From contig MU129027.1 in NCBI GenBank assembly GCA_014904985.1, positions 5,543-43,817 of the forward strand: a stretch of DNA of 38,275 nt, given 5' to 3'. This DNA comes from Hydnum rufescens UP504 (Eukaryota > Basidiomycota > Agaricomycetes > Cantharellales > Hydnaceae). Below, one piece after another: positions 21,267-32,700 of this stretch (its first letter is position 1; every line of letters starts with the position of its first letter). The translations under genes were made by a program, and so were the position numbers. A model generated the notes under the pieces. The model saw nothing but the letters and a program-made list of their open reading frames with translations. It was not told where the DNA came from and ran no database searches.

Positions 21267-22858
21267 TAGGAATGAGTCATATTCTTTAAACACAGCCACC
21301 TTCAGAAAGGTATAAAAGCTGGAAGATTTTCCTGTATCCCCCCCATCTTCTCACTACTGGAATATACTACTGTCTACAAAATCTGCTTGCATCTGAAGAA
21401 GAGTACTGATCTAAAGCCATCTGGAGCTAAGTCATATACAAGGTTGTTAAGACTAAGTCACTGGAAGCCCTCTACATGAAATACTAAGCCAAGGATAGTT
21501 GCAGAACCTAAGGTTAGAGTTGCTGGACATCCAAGGAAAGGTGAGTAACAACAAAGTCTAGTCAGAAGAAGAAAGAAATACATTGACACACTGAATCAAG
21601 CTTAAACTAGTCTAGAACCCTCTTTAGAATCTGCATTTTGACCAGGAGGACACAAATAGGTACACATAAATAGCAGTAAATGATCCAATACAACATGTAT
21701 AAGCCTTTCACAAGCATCCCATGATATATCATTGACTATAGGTAGTCCATACCACAACCTTATCCATCACTGAATACCATACACAACTTGTTAGAGAGTG
21801 ATCAACCATCAGAGTGAACCAGCCCATTGAATAAAAACAGAAATACAGTCTCCCATCTACACACTGGCTGAACCAGAGTTTGATTTGACAGCCATTGGAG
21901 CTCCCAACCCTTCTTCTATACTGGGTGGGTGCTTGATTTGATACACCACTTGGACAGTGAGGCATGATCTCAGATTGATCCAAATGTGTCAGCAGCAAAT
22001 TCTCAGTTTACATCCAGCCCAGCAGAAAGTCATTTCAACTTAGAGATTTGATGGACAGCCAAACAGACACAAAAACCTTGTTTGATTTTGGGTACAATCT
22101 TGAAATTCACAGAGAGATTCATGAAAACATTTTTACTATAAGATTCAAGCAAGATTCACATGAATCTTTGCAGCTGAACGGACCCTTATTCTTTCTCACT
22201 GCCCCCTTGCACCTGTTATTGATGGTGCTTGGGACTCTGTGTTAAGTGGTAAAAATAGTTATGCAAAGATTTCTTCATTTTATACTGTGTGTCAATCAGT
22301 TTTCAAGTAAAAGTGATTATATATGTATGCCTTCAACAGTCAATAATAGCCTTTTCCTCTAAATTTATATATTCTCCAAGCTTCCACATTCCAGGTGTCT
22401 TCTAAGATCTTTGAAGTCTTCAGAAGGCTTCAGAGATGAGTCCAATCTCAGGAGCAAACTGGTTTTCCTGATGAACAAAGCATGATTGAGTCTGCTGTGA
22501 TGAACAATTCACTCATATGTTGGGTGGAAAATTTCAAGTGCCTTGACACCATTGCCCTTGCATTTATACAATGAGAAGTGGCTTGATTGTGGGGAGTAAC
22601 CCCTAGCATTACTTCCTGTGACACCAATATTTGAAATTTGATGATTTGGATCATGAAGGCAATATGCAACATATTACAGTAACAGGGCACCATTCAAGCA
22701 ATAATGCACCCTTCCAGCACAGGTAAGCCGTCCGCATCAAGTGTCTACAATGGTGGGTTCAGTAGCTTTATATGAAGGACAGGCATGAAGGAGTAGTTCT
22801 CCCATGATTTCTTCTAAGGGCGAGCCGAGGGCCTGCATCTGCCACTCGGGAGGGGTTT
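21267..22858. other. Unrecognised region after the TATA box
   Basis: About 1.6 kb without a supported gene. The only ORFs are shorter than 90 codons with no recognisable motif. The sequence is AT-rich and CpG-poor, like the retroelement-derived DNA upstream, and changes to CpG-rich sequence after about 22.8 kb. Confidence 0.3.
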
Positions 22859-23760
22859 ATGAGAAGGAAGATCTATAACCCCTCAGGCGTTACCTCATTC
22901 ATGGGACCAAGGATTTTCGTCGACCGAGCCAGATCTTCATCTTTACAAGGGGGTGCACGTGATCAAATCCGGGAACATAGGTACCCCCCCCCCCCCCCTC
23001 TGGGGACCCTAAATACTTTTTTTGACCTCATTTTAGGGAGTCACTGGGGGAACTTGGGAATGCTTTATGAGGCTTCTGGATAGTTTTAAGTGGTAATACA
23101 TTGGTAATCAAGCTGCAGGTGATAACCGAGGTCACGCTTCTACCCTTTGCCACCTATTTAGCTGCTAATCCCCATCCACAGACCTGTCTATCTTCAGTCC
23201 TGTTGACCAGTATTGCAATTTTGGGTCACTTGACCTCTTAGTGGCATTTCATGTTGGAATTGGGGGACAGGCGACTCATTGCTTAGTCAGCATCATCCTT
23301 GTATAGTGTCTCAGGATGTACCAAACCCTTGTTAGCCTGAGCTCTGATTGTTGCATGAATCCTCGAGTGCTTAACAGTGATCCTTCAACATTTGGACACC
23401 CCTCCACCCAGTGAGAGCCATATTCATTGACCTAGAATAGAGACTTGAATTTGGTTCCTGGAGAAAATAGAAATGACGCTGACTCTGAGGTCAAATAATA
23501 ATGCCATTCTTCTTTTTGCATTGATATGGCAGTCCTAGGCAGATAAGAGACTTGCTGGTGATAAAAGTGATGCCCGCACGGTCAGGTCATGTGCCAAGTT
23601 CTCACGGGCTAAATTAATGCCTATATTTGGTCTTACATCCGTTACGTCCGTATATCCGCCTCGGCTCCGACGGATATAGGCGGATTTAAAGGGTACCCCC
23701 CCCCTCCCCCCCCCCCCCTTCAGGTCTTAAGTTCATAATTCGACCTGAGTTCCAGTATTT
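22859..23760. repeat. Diverged inverted pair bordered by poly-C runs
   Basis: A plus-strand stretch near 22950-22985 and a minus-strand stretch near 23790-23750 both contain CAAGGGGGTG followed by an ATCAAAT and GGAAC block. They translate to QGGARDQIREHR and QGGVRNQILELR. Each is followed inward by a long poly-C or poly-G run (22985-22999 and 23695-23719). This could be a shared protein motif in two gene fragments or inverted repeat ends. The unit is not recognised. Confidence 0.35.
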
Positions 23761-23933
23761 GATTCCTTACACCCCCTTGCATCTTTATAATCGGGTCGTT
23801 CGAACGCAGCGCTGATTTCACAGACTTTAGATGATTGATTCTTGTAGCAAGTCTTGTGTTCGACAGAGAGAACTGCCTCGTTCTTGGATGCGGGGAACGT
23901 GAGTACACCACACAACTGAGGGGTACTCTTCGC

Positions 23934-24670
23934 CTAATTATGACCCAGTGAACTCACCTTTTCATGGAGCTCCTTCAGGGGATCGTATAACATGTCTTTC
24001 GACAGATTTGAGGAATCAGACTGACAATCCCAGGATGAACAGAGGAATGAAATTGATGTTTTCTGAGTGCAAACCTGAAGATTATCATCCCTTGTTTTGA
24101 GTCTCTGCATTGCTTCCAAAATCGCTCTCCGAAATTCGTCGACATTCTGGGGTGGATCTTCTACTCTTGCTGGACCGCAGTGCTTTCCCTGCTGTAACGC
24201 AGGGGAGTCAGTCGCACCAGATATGTCGATACCGCCTCTAGTAGCCTCCTCCATTCCCGTCTCCCACGTAATCTGTGCGGCAGAATTCTCGCCGGAAGAG
24301 GAAGGCTACCCAAGATCATACATGACGGCTTCCATTCCTGCTGCCAGCTGTGCGGAAAAATCTTCGGTGAGCTGCTTCAGCTGGAGCCTGAGGTACAGGT
24401 CTTGAGGTAGGAGTGAACTGGTCCAGAACATCGACAAACATCGGCAGTGATTTTGAGGGACGGCATACGAGTTATAGCCATCCCACTGTCTGAATCGTCT
24501 GCCTCTTCGTCTGGATCATTAGAGGGGGTGGGCGTCTTTCCTAAGTCTTTGGACACGTCCGTAACCGCGCAACGCCGATTCGGATGCTGCTCACTGCTGG
24601 AAGTCCGGGAAGACTGCGAGAGGCGTCTTGTGAGCGATCTCCCAGCCTCTTCGCTACCTCCTCGGCGCAA
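23934..24670 (-). CDS. Possible multi-exon hypothetical protein, fragment
   Basis: Two minus-strand ORFs (24670-24377 and 24254-23934) have protein-like composition: a Ser/Asp/Glu-rich part (PSNDPDEEADDSDSG) and a helical part (VDEFRRAILEAMQRLKTRDD). Short GT...AG gaps could join them, for example a 37-base gap before ITWETGMEEA and a donor after DDNLQ near 24075. The first ORF begins antisense to the NLR pseudogene exon, which weakens it. No family is recognised. Confidence 0.3.
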
Positions 24671-25165
24671 TTCTGGTCTCGGGGACTAAGTTCGAAGTTG
24701 GTATTCGGCTCGATGACGCCGAAGGAATCGTTTTAGGATCACACTTTCCTTGTGGCCCGTCATCGAAACTCGGGATTTGGAGAGTATTTCTTCGAATGTG
24801 AAGTCAAAATCTCCCCCAGGCATTGCATGTACGTCGGTTCTTGGAACGAAAAAAGGACGAAGACGCCGCGCCCTCTTTCGCCCCGAACTTCGCAAGGCAT
24901 CCCTCGATCGTTTCCCGCTGTGCTTATTGCCAATACCTGCATTGTCGCATCTTTCTGGCCTTCATAAACAATCTCGCTTAGCCAAACGCTGCGTCAAGAG
25001 CAAGAATTATTGCCGGAACGTAAGAATGCTTGCACTTTGCATCCTTTTGGCCCATTTCAGAGAACGACCGGCGGCTGTCATGTCTCTCTGGCGCCAACTC
25101 TGCGGCCTACGACTCTGGAAAGTCCCAGCCCCCATTTCTTGTATGCCGGGTAGGCATTCCTGACG
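24634..25165 (+). pseudogene. NLR N-terminal fragment, paralogue of the gene at 27451
   Basis: The order of exons matches the intact gene downstream. An AISQPLRYLLGAILVSG segment (24634-24720) corresponds to AILQPLHHLLDAIPVPG. DLESISSNVKSKSPPG (from about 24769) corresponds to LESISSNVKPKSSAG. After this the copy shifts frame: the RRFLERKKDEDA part lies in another frame. Similarity continues through the short exons to about 25165 and stops before the NACHT P-loop. It is a truncated, frameshifted duplicate lacking NACHT and WD40. Confidence 0.7.
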
Positions 25166-27450
25166 CCCCTCTCGCCCCACATTTTCAACAGCCTCGGTGG
25201 GACGGAACAGTACTTGAATTCTTCCAGGCTTACTTCTAGCATTTCACTCGAGGTTGATGCGATGCGTGGTGATGCCGCTTTCATCATTCACTCCAGCGAC
25301 CACCAAATCGTATCGTTCACTTGGCATTGCAAATAGGTGAAAGAGGTGACCCACTGTTCCTTGAGTGCCTCGATTTTCTTTTTGCATGGCCGGGGGAACG
25401 TTGGGTTCATCACCTCAAGGGATTCAAGGAATTCTTCTTACTACCCATGACACCGTATTTTCAGCAAAATATATCAGCGAGTTTTCTGATCATCAGTCTC
25501 ACTTTTGCGTCTGCCACCAAAGGCTGACGGATAGTTGAATGCAGCGCAGGCCGTTACTTGGTACTGGCTGAAAGTAAGAACCGACGACAGGTTAGTGAAG
25601 GAGGTTCATTACATTCATCCACGCATGGAAGTGATGCGAAGAGCTGGAGATGGCTGTATTGAAAAGTACCACGTACTGATACCTGATACAACTTTACGTG
25701 GGCCCTCCCGAGCCGGTTCCGGGTTTGTTGAACTGGCCTCTTCCTCTTCGCCTGGGCCCTCTATTTCCTCGGGGGCCATGTCCACCACGTCCTCGTCCTC
25801 TCCCACGTCCCTCACGCCCGCGTGCATGAGACGAAGTGGAGAGGGGCCCCCACAGGAACAGACGCTCTCCGATATCGACGGCAGCCGCAACATTCGATGA
25901 AGATGACCTCCCATCCGACCCAGACTCCGATACCCAAGCAGGCTTGGGATATTGGAAGCATATTTCCGTCAGTTGGATTGTGCACGAGGGAAGGAGTGCC
26001 AATGACCTGTCCAAGTCATGAAGTTGCCGAGATCGGGCGGAGCCCCTGATGGAGGTGATAATGTCGGGAGCGGCCACAGCTACTGCGGGAACAGAATATC
26101 CATTTGTAGGGTTGATCGTGTTCTCACCGCTCTCCCAGGACGGGTTAATCTTCTCGCTTTCAATTGTTGGCGGTTCCATATGCATAGTATTGCGATCCTT
26201 GGACCAGCGTCACAGATCTCGGGGCTTCATCGGACTTGTCGATCGACGGTAGGCGAAAAACACTTTATACTCCTGATCGCCCTCGAGTGCCGAAAAGCCT
26301 TGTGAATACGATACCATTGAGGGCTTAGTCTCGAATATCAATCACCTCACCTCACCTCTGTTGTGGTACTGAATTGGTGGAATGGTGGGGTCGACAGAGG
26401 CGTTCGTAATTAAATTGAGCCAGGTTTGTACACCTGGTGAATGACTCGGACCAGATCTTCGAGAATATAACTCGACCTGGATGGCTCTATCTCGGGCAAC
26501 CGCCCCCGAATTTACTGCGATGAACACCAGATACGTTGGGTAGCACGTCCTGGGGCTCTGACACCGTCGCCTTTGCGTGCTCAGTCAGTAAATCCAATGG
26601 TTCGAGCCATGGACCGTGGAATGGTTCCCTCGTTAGTGTTCTCATCGCAAAACCAAGAAGAAAATCCCCAAGTCAGAAAGATAGGGCATGGAGCATGACA
26701 GCAGAAACGGGAACCCCGCCAAAACAGGCTGTCAGCAACTAGAATTTCTCCGCCCAAAAAGGCGTTGCCACGGCGTACAGTCGTAATCCGTGCAGTGGCG
26801 CGAGATAGAGTTCACCATGGCTCCCCGAATAATCTCTTCAATGCGAGACGAACCGGGGAGTAAATAACCTCTCCTGACTGTACGTACATCGACTTCAGAG
26901 CCCCAAATGTCGAGCTGTCCATGGCGGAGGAAAGTAAAATACTCAAGGGAAGCCATTCGAGGACCCACGAATCCACGCCCAGTTCTGGACACTTGGAATT
27001 CAGTTATAACAGAACTTTGCGAGGACACAAGTCGGGAATACCACCTAAAGCTCACAGTTGTTTGATTGTGAGGACAAAGTTCCCTGGATTGCGTGGTTAT
27101 CCCCATCTATTTAATCCATTCCTAGCCACGATCGATTTAGTTATCAAGGAGCGCCGCTGGGACACCGCACATATTGGGGAGAGAATGAACTAGACGTTCA
27201 CTTGGTCACTGACGGCCGTGAAAGGGAAAACGAGTCTGGAGTGTTGATAGGGTGGGGAAATCACAGGTGAGTCAGACTGACTGCACGCAGCCCTCAAGTA
27301 TGCCCAAGTTCCATCAACGGAACTTACCGCGACTCTCAAAGCTGTGCTGTCGTGCACCATATCCTCTGCACAGATTAGAGAAGGATCGCCCAATTCCATA
27401 GTTTGCTCCTCGCGAATCTACGTCCGTCTGGTAACATCCCCATCGGCCAG
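25166..27450 (-). other. CpG-rich region with unrecognised minus-strand ORFs
   Basis: Candidate coding pieces on the minus strand are 27399-27190, 27106-26732 and 26185-25694. The last ends in an Arg/Gly-rich tail (repeated RGRG), and an overlapping frame (25914-25615) is acidic (EEIEGPGEEEE). GT...AG pairs could link pieces into one gene, but I could not build a continuous model, and I recognise no domain. A start codon at 27399 would lie only about 50 bp from the NLR start on the other strand. Confidence 0.3.
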
Positions 27451-30400
27451 ATGAAGTGGTCCCTCAACCCTGGGAAGACTGCCAAAGGTGTCTCGTTAGC
27501 CATCCTCCAGCCTCTTCACCACCTCCTCGACGCAATCCCCGTCCCGGGTGCTAAACCCGGGATTGGTATCCTCCTCGATGTCATTGAAGGAATCGACGTC
27601 AGTATCAAACTTCTCTCGTTGTGGAGCCATATTCCCTCAACACTCAGTATCTTTCTGCAGGCAACTTCTCGGAACAGTTCAACATTGAGAGACATAGAAA
27701 ATCATATTCGATTCCTAACCGATCTTCTGGAGCCCCTGGCGAAGATGGATCGAAACAATCTCTCCTCTGGCCTTAAAGAAGAGGTGCGGAGGTTGAGTAA
27801 GTGAGTGCCGGCGCTTTGATTCATAATATGGAAGTGGCCCTAATGCGTGTGGCTTCGAAATTAGAGATTTGGAGAGTATTTCTTCCAACGTGAAGCCGAA
27901 ATCCTCCGCAGGCACTGTACGTCGCTTCTTGGAACGAAAGAAAGACGCAGACGATCTATCCACTTTTGCCCAAAACCTCAAGACATCCCTCGATCGTTTT
28001 CATGTGTGTTTGAAAATCACCATTGTCGCATCTCTCTGACCTTGGTAAACGATCTAGCTTAGCCAGACGCTTCGTCAAGAGCAAGAATTATTTCTTGAAA
28101 GTAAGGATTCCTGCCCTTTCCACCCTTCATTCGTTCACATCCTGTTGCACAGAACGATCTGCAGCTGTCATGTCTCTGCCTCGTGCGGGCTCTGCGGCCT
28201 ACGACTCTGGCCGTGAGGATGCCCCATGGTCATGCCTTGAGGGCACCCGTGTTTCAATATTGGCAGAGATCATGTCCTGGTTCGCGAGCACAGAAAGCGA
28301 AACGCCCCCTGTATACTGGCTCGTGGGACTGGCGGGAATTGGCAAGTCGACAATTGCGAAAACAGTCGCCGAGCGAGCGGACGAGAATGGCACGCTAGGC
28401 GCGAGTTTCTTCTTTTCCCGGGGCGACGCACGTTTGCGCGATCCGAACCTCGTCTTCGCGACACTTGCATTCCAACTCGCACAATCAGATAATGAGTTCA
28501 AAAATATTATTGGGGAGGCCATACAACAAGACGCGACGTTGGGCCACAAGAAGCCATTAGCTCAATTCGAGGGTTTGATCTTGAAGCCCCTGGGCAAACT
28601 CGACACAAACCGGCGGACCACTGTTATCATCCTTGATGCACTTGACGAGTGTGAAGAACAGGGTGCTGCGACAATTTTACAACTACTGCTGTCTCACATC
28701 GCACGACTCCCTTTCCTCCGCATCTTAATTACCAGTCGTCCGGAGCCCCATATCTCCTCCGTGCTCGATGAGGCCAGGAACCTCGCGAAGAGAGTTCTTC
28801 ACGATATTGAAGCCTCCGTGATCGAGGACGACCTCCGTCTTTACATTCGATCTGAATTAAGCAAGATTCCGAAGAACCTCAGTCTTCGTATGGCTGCGGA
28901 TTGGACGACAGAAGGAGAAATAAATGCGCTCGTTGAGAAATCGGGGAAATTATTCATTTATGCGGCCACGTCGATTCGATTTATAGGCGACACTCGTGTT
29001 CGAGATCCTCATAGACATCTAGGCCTTATACTGGATACACGGCTCAGCAGGGCATCGAAAGCTATGCCATACACACAGCTTGACAACTTATACGTGGGGG
29101 TCCTTCGGAACTCTCTCTCGGATGCCAATAGTGAAGCGATCATAGAACGCTTTCAAACGGTTGTGGGTAGCATCGTGTTGCTCCGCCAACCTCTCCCTCT
29201 CCGTTCGTTCGCACACTTTGTCCAGTATGAACTGGATGATGTTAACACCGCTCTCCATCACCTTCGTTCCGTCATCATCCTTCCTTCCACTCTGGACGAA
29301 GCCCCTCGTATTTACCATCCTTCGTTTCGCGACTTCATTACCGATTCATCACGATGCTCTATCCCCGAGTTCGTGGTCGTTGCTGTACCAGATCAGGAGC
29401 TACGGCATGCGTTGCGATGCTTCGAGCTTATGGCTACCTTCCTGAAGCAGGACATCGCAGGGATCTCGAATGTGTCGCTTTTGAACAGTGAGGTGGAGGG
29501 ATTGGAGGAGAAAGTGAGAGATGGACTATCGGTGGAAGTGCAGTATGCATGCAGATATTGGGCGTCGCATCTTTCGCGTGTGGAATTGGGGGAGAAGCGA
29601 ATGGTGGAAGCGCTAGAGGGATTCTCGATGCGGTTGGTTTTGATGTGGTTGGAAGCAATGAGCCTGATTGGGAGCCTCTCTGGAGCTGTAAATGCGATTG
29701 AAGACGCGCGCCGATGGGCGGTAAGTGCATTCAGTATTGGACATTGGATCAGCAATTGATTGGAGAGTGATTCCGCCCCCAGATGAGTTCGAAGTGTGAG
29801 GAGACTCTGACTACTATCTTGGCCGACGCACGGCGATTCGTTCTTGCGAACGGTGACCTGATACGAGGGAGTGCACTGCAAGTGTATCATTCGGCATTGG
29901 CATTCACACCATATGATACTGAGCTGTACAAGACCTATTCGAAAGATGTAAAGAGTTGTATCAGGGTCCTGCAAGGTGTGGAGGCCCAGTGGCCACAGAC
30001 CTTGAGCACCTTGATTGGCCATTCTGCCGCAGTTCTCTCGGTTGCATTTTCACCCGATGGTCTACGGCTCATATCGGGCTCGGATGATTGTACCCTACGC
30101 TTGTGGGATGCCATTTCGGGTGTGCACCTAGCAACTCTTGAAGGCCATACTGCTTCAGTTGCCTCGGTTGTGTTTTCACCAGATGGCTTACAACTTGTGT
30201 CAGGCTCATATGATTGTACTCTGTGCTTGTGGGATCCCATGTCAGGCACATGCATTGCAACTCTTCAAGGGCATTCTAAAGCAGTTGTTTCTGTTGTATT
30301 TTCACCTGATGGTTTACAACTTGCATCAGGCTCACATGATCATACCATACACTTGTGGGATCCCATGTCAGGTGCAAGCATTGCAACTCTTCAAGGCCAT

Positions 30401-31905
30401 TCAAGAGCAGTTTCCTCTGTTGTATTTTCACCTGATGGTTTACAACTTGCATCAGGCTCATATGATCATACCCTATGCTTGTGGGATACTGTGGCAGGTG
30501 CTCTTATTGCAACTCTTCAAGGCCATTCTGATCAGGTGTCCTCAGTTGTGTTTTCACCTGATGGTTTACGGATTGCCTCAAGCTCACATGATTGTACCCT
30601 ATGCTTGTGGGATGCTATGTTGGGTGCACACATTTCAACTTTCCAAGGCCATACTAGAGCAGTCTCCTCAGTTGCATTTTCACCTGATGGTTTATGGCTC
30701 ATATCAGGCTCCTGGGATAAAACCCTGTGCTTGTGGGATTCCATGTTGGGGGTGCACATTTCAACTCTTCGAGGCCATTCTCAGTCAGTGTCCTCAGTTG
30801 TATTTTCACCTGATGGTTTATGGCTTGCATCAGGCTCACATGATAAGACCCTGCACTTGTGGGATCCCACATTGGGCATGCACATGGCAACTCTTCAAGG
30901 CCATTCTTATTCAGTTTCCTCTGTTACATTCTCCCCTGATGGTCTACAGATTGCCTCAGGCTCATGGGATCATACCCTATCCTTGTGGGATGCCATATCA
31001 GGCATGCACATTGCAACTCTTCAAGGCCATTCTGATCATGTTTCCTCTGTTGTATTTTCACCTGATGGTTTATGGCTTGCATCAAGCTCAGATGATGATA
31101 CCATACAGTTGTGGGATGCCATGTCTGGCATGCACACTGCAACTCTTCAAGGCCCTTCTGATGGGGTTTCCTCAGTTGTATTTTCACCTGATGGTTTATG
31201 GCTTGCATCAGCCTCATGGGGTAAAAACATAGACTTGTGGGATCCTATGTCAGGTACACACATTATGGTTCTTCAAGGTCATTCTAGTGCAGTCTCCTCA
31301 GTTGCATTTTCACCCAATGGTCTACTGCTTGCATCAGCCTCATATGACCATACTGTATGCTTGTGGGATGCTATGTCAGGCACACACATTGTCCTTTGGG
31401 GCATTGGACTCCTGTTATATCAGTTGCATTTTCACCTGATGGTTTATGGCTTGCATCAGGCTCTGATGGGTATGCCATATGCCTATGGGATGCCATGTTG
31501 GGCACACTCATTGCAACTCTTGAAGTCAGTTCCCTCAGCATTCAAGCTCTTGCATTTTCATTTGATGGTTGCATACTTGTCTCCCAAACTTCTATGGAAA
31601 CTTTTGTGTGGGATTTGAAATCCCAACCCCCTCAGTTAGTCTCTGGCTCTCCTCCAAAAGCCATTCCCTCTACTGTACATCTCAGTTCACTTATGTGGTC
31701 TCAAGTGGGTGCTTGGATCCAGGCCCTGGACTCCCAAGGCAATCTTGTTGCCCGTATATGCTATATCCCTCCCCATTATTCTCCAAACACTATAGTCCAG
31801 GCATCAGGCCTACCCCATCAATTTCGAGTCACAGTTGGATGTGTAGATGGTCATGTTATAATTGTTGATCCTTATGACCATCCTCTTGTACACAGGCTCA
31901 CATAG
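27451..31905 (+). CDS. NACHT-WD40 NLR (STAND) protein, six exons, frameshifted near the end
   Basis: A fungal NLR of the HET-E/HET-D type, presumed cytosolic and involved in non-self recognition or regulated cell death. Predicted exons: 27451-27597, 27661-27796, 27867-28005, 28063-28100, 28153-29720 and 29783 onward; the introns are 52-70 bp with GT...AG ends, and the phases agree throughout. An N-terminal helical domain (AILQPLHHLLDAIPVPG) is like that of other mushroom STAND proteins. The NACHT domain has Walker A GLAGIGKST (residues about 212-220) and Walker B VIILDALDEC (about 311-320). From about residue 750 there are 42-residue WD40 repeats. Eleven are in frame. A one-base loss near 31402 (GGCATTGG for expected GGCCATTGG) ends the protein at 31618, while a twelfth repeat, a degenerate thirteenth and the C-terminus continue in the next frame to 31905. 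Confidence 0.85.
30001..31510 (+). repeat. 126-bp WD40-coding tandem repeats
   Basis: Twelve near-identical 126-bp (42-codon) units, each with GH-S-V-F-SPDG-L-SGS-D-T-LWD signatures. Differences concentrate at a few positions: after GH (SKA, SRA, SDQ, TRA, SQS, SYS, SDH, SDG, SSA), in SGSxDx (Y, H, W, D, then H, C, K, D) and before and after LWD. CpG is frequent in unit 1 (eight sites) and nearly absent in the others (zero or one). Confidence 0.9.
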
Positions 31906-32520
31906 GCTCAACCATGTAGTGATACCCTCATTAATAGTATTGTATTATCAGAACATCCTTGGCATCTTCTTCACTACAGTCTGGGTTGAGGTTCCAGTAG
32001 GATGTCCTAGGACATCCAGAAATTTCTGGATCAGCAATATTGAAAGAAAACAATATGCCCTCTTCCACCTTATATGGTAGATGAGAAGGGCCAGGTCAAG
32101 CCGCGAGATAATTTTGAATCCGCATTGTCAGACAAGAAGGGCCAGGTCAGGCCACAAGATAATTTTTAATCCACAGTGTCATGCCCGCAAAGGAGCCATT
32201 ACTGCAGTTATGCCAGAAATGCAGAGTCGGGTGTCCCAGTGAGTAGAACACAATGTTATATAAATGAGGGATGAATGAATGAATGAGGAATGCAATGCTC
32301 TTATATTTACATAATCAGCAATGACCAAATTGATTGAGAACAACTAACTCCTCTTCATTATGCCAAAAATGGAGAGTCAGGGGTCACCCCGGTGAGTAGA
32401 ACACAATAGGAAATGTTTTATGATTGGGTGATGAACGAATGAACAAGCAATGGAGTGCTCTCATATTTACGTAATCAGTAACAAGCAAATTGATCAAGAA
32501 CACCTAACACCTCCCTGTTC
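31906..32520. repeat. Tandem duplications downstream of the NLR, plus El2 target site
   Basis: A 51-bp unit is duplicated at 32085-32135 and 32136-32186. A 150-bp unit is duplicated at 32208-32357 and from 32358 to about 32508, sharing TTATGCCA-AAATG-AGAGTC and GTGAGTAGAACACAAT. In the 51-bp pair, CpG sites of one copy read CpA in the other. CCCTGTTC at 32513-32520 is the left target duplication of El2. No gene is seen. Confidence 0.65.
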
Positions 32521-32669
32521 AGGCTGGTCAGTCACGGGGGGACCTAATTTAGGTACCACTTTTGGGGCAGAAAATGGTACCTAAGAGGTCCCCCAAACCT
32601 TATGGCCGAAATCAGCCATTTCAATTCAGTTTTTGGGCCATCTGTCGGCCAATCCATGGCTGTGCTAGA

Positions 32670-32670
<1 letters not shown>

Positions 32671-32700
<30 letters not shown>

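Noticed and set aside
30138..31232. A 364-codon plus-strand ORF inside the WD40 region
   Set aside because: It is a shadow frame of the 126-bp repeats; the WD40 frame carries all recognisable motifs.
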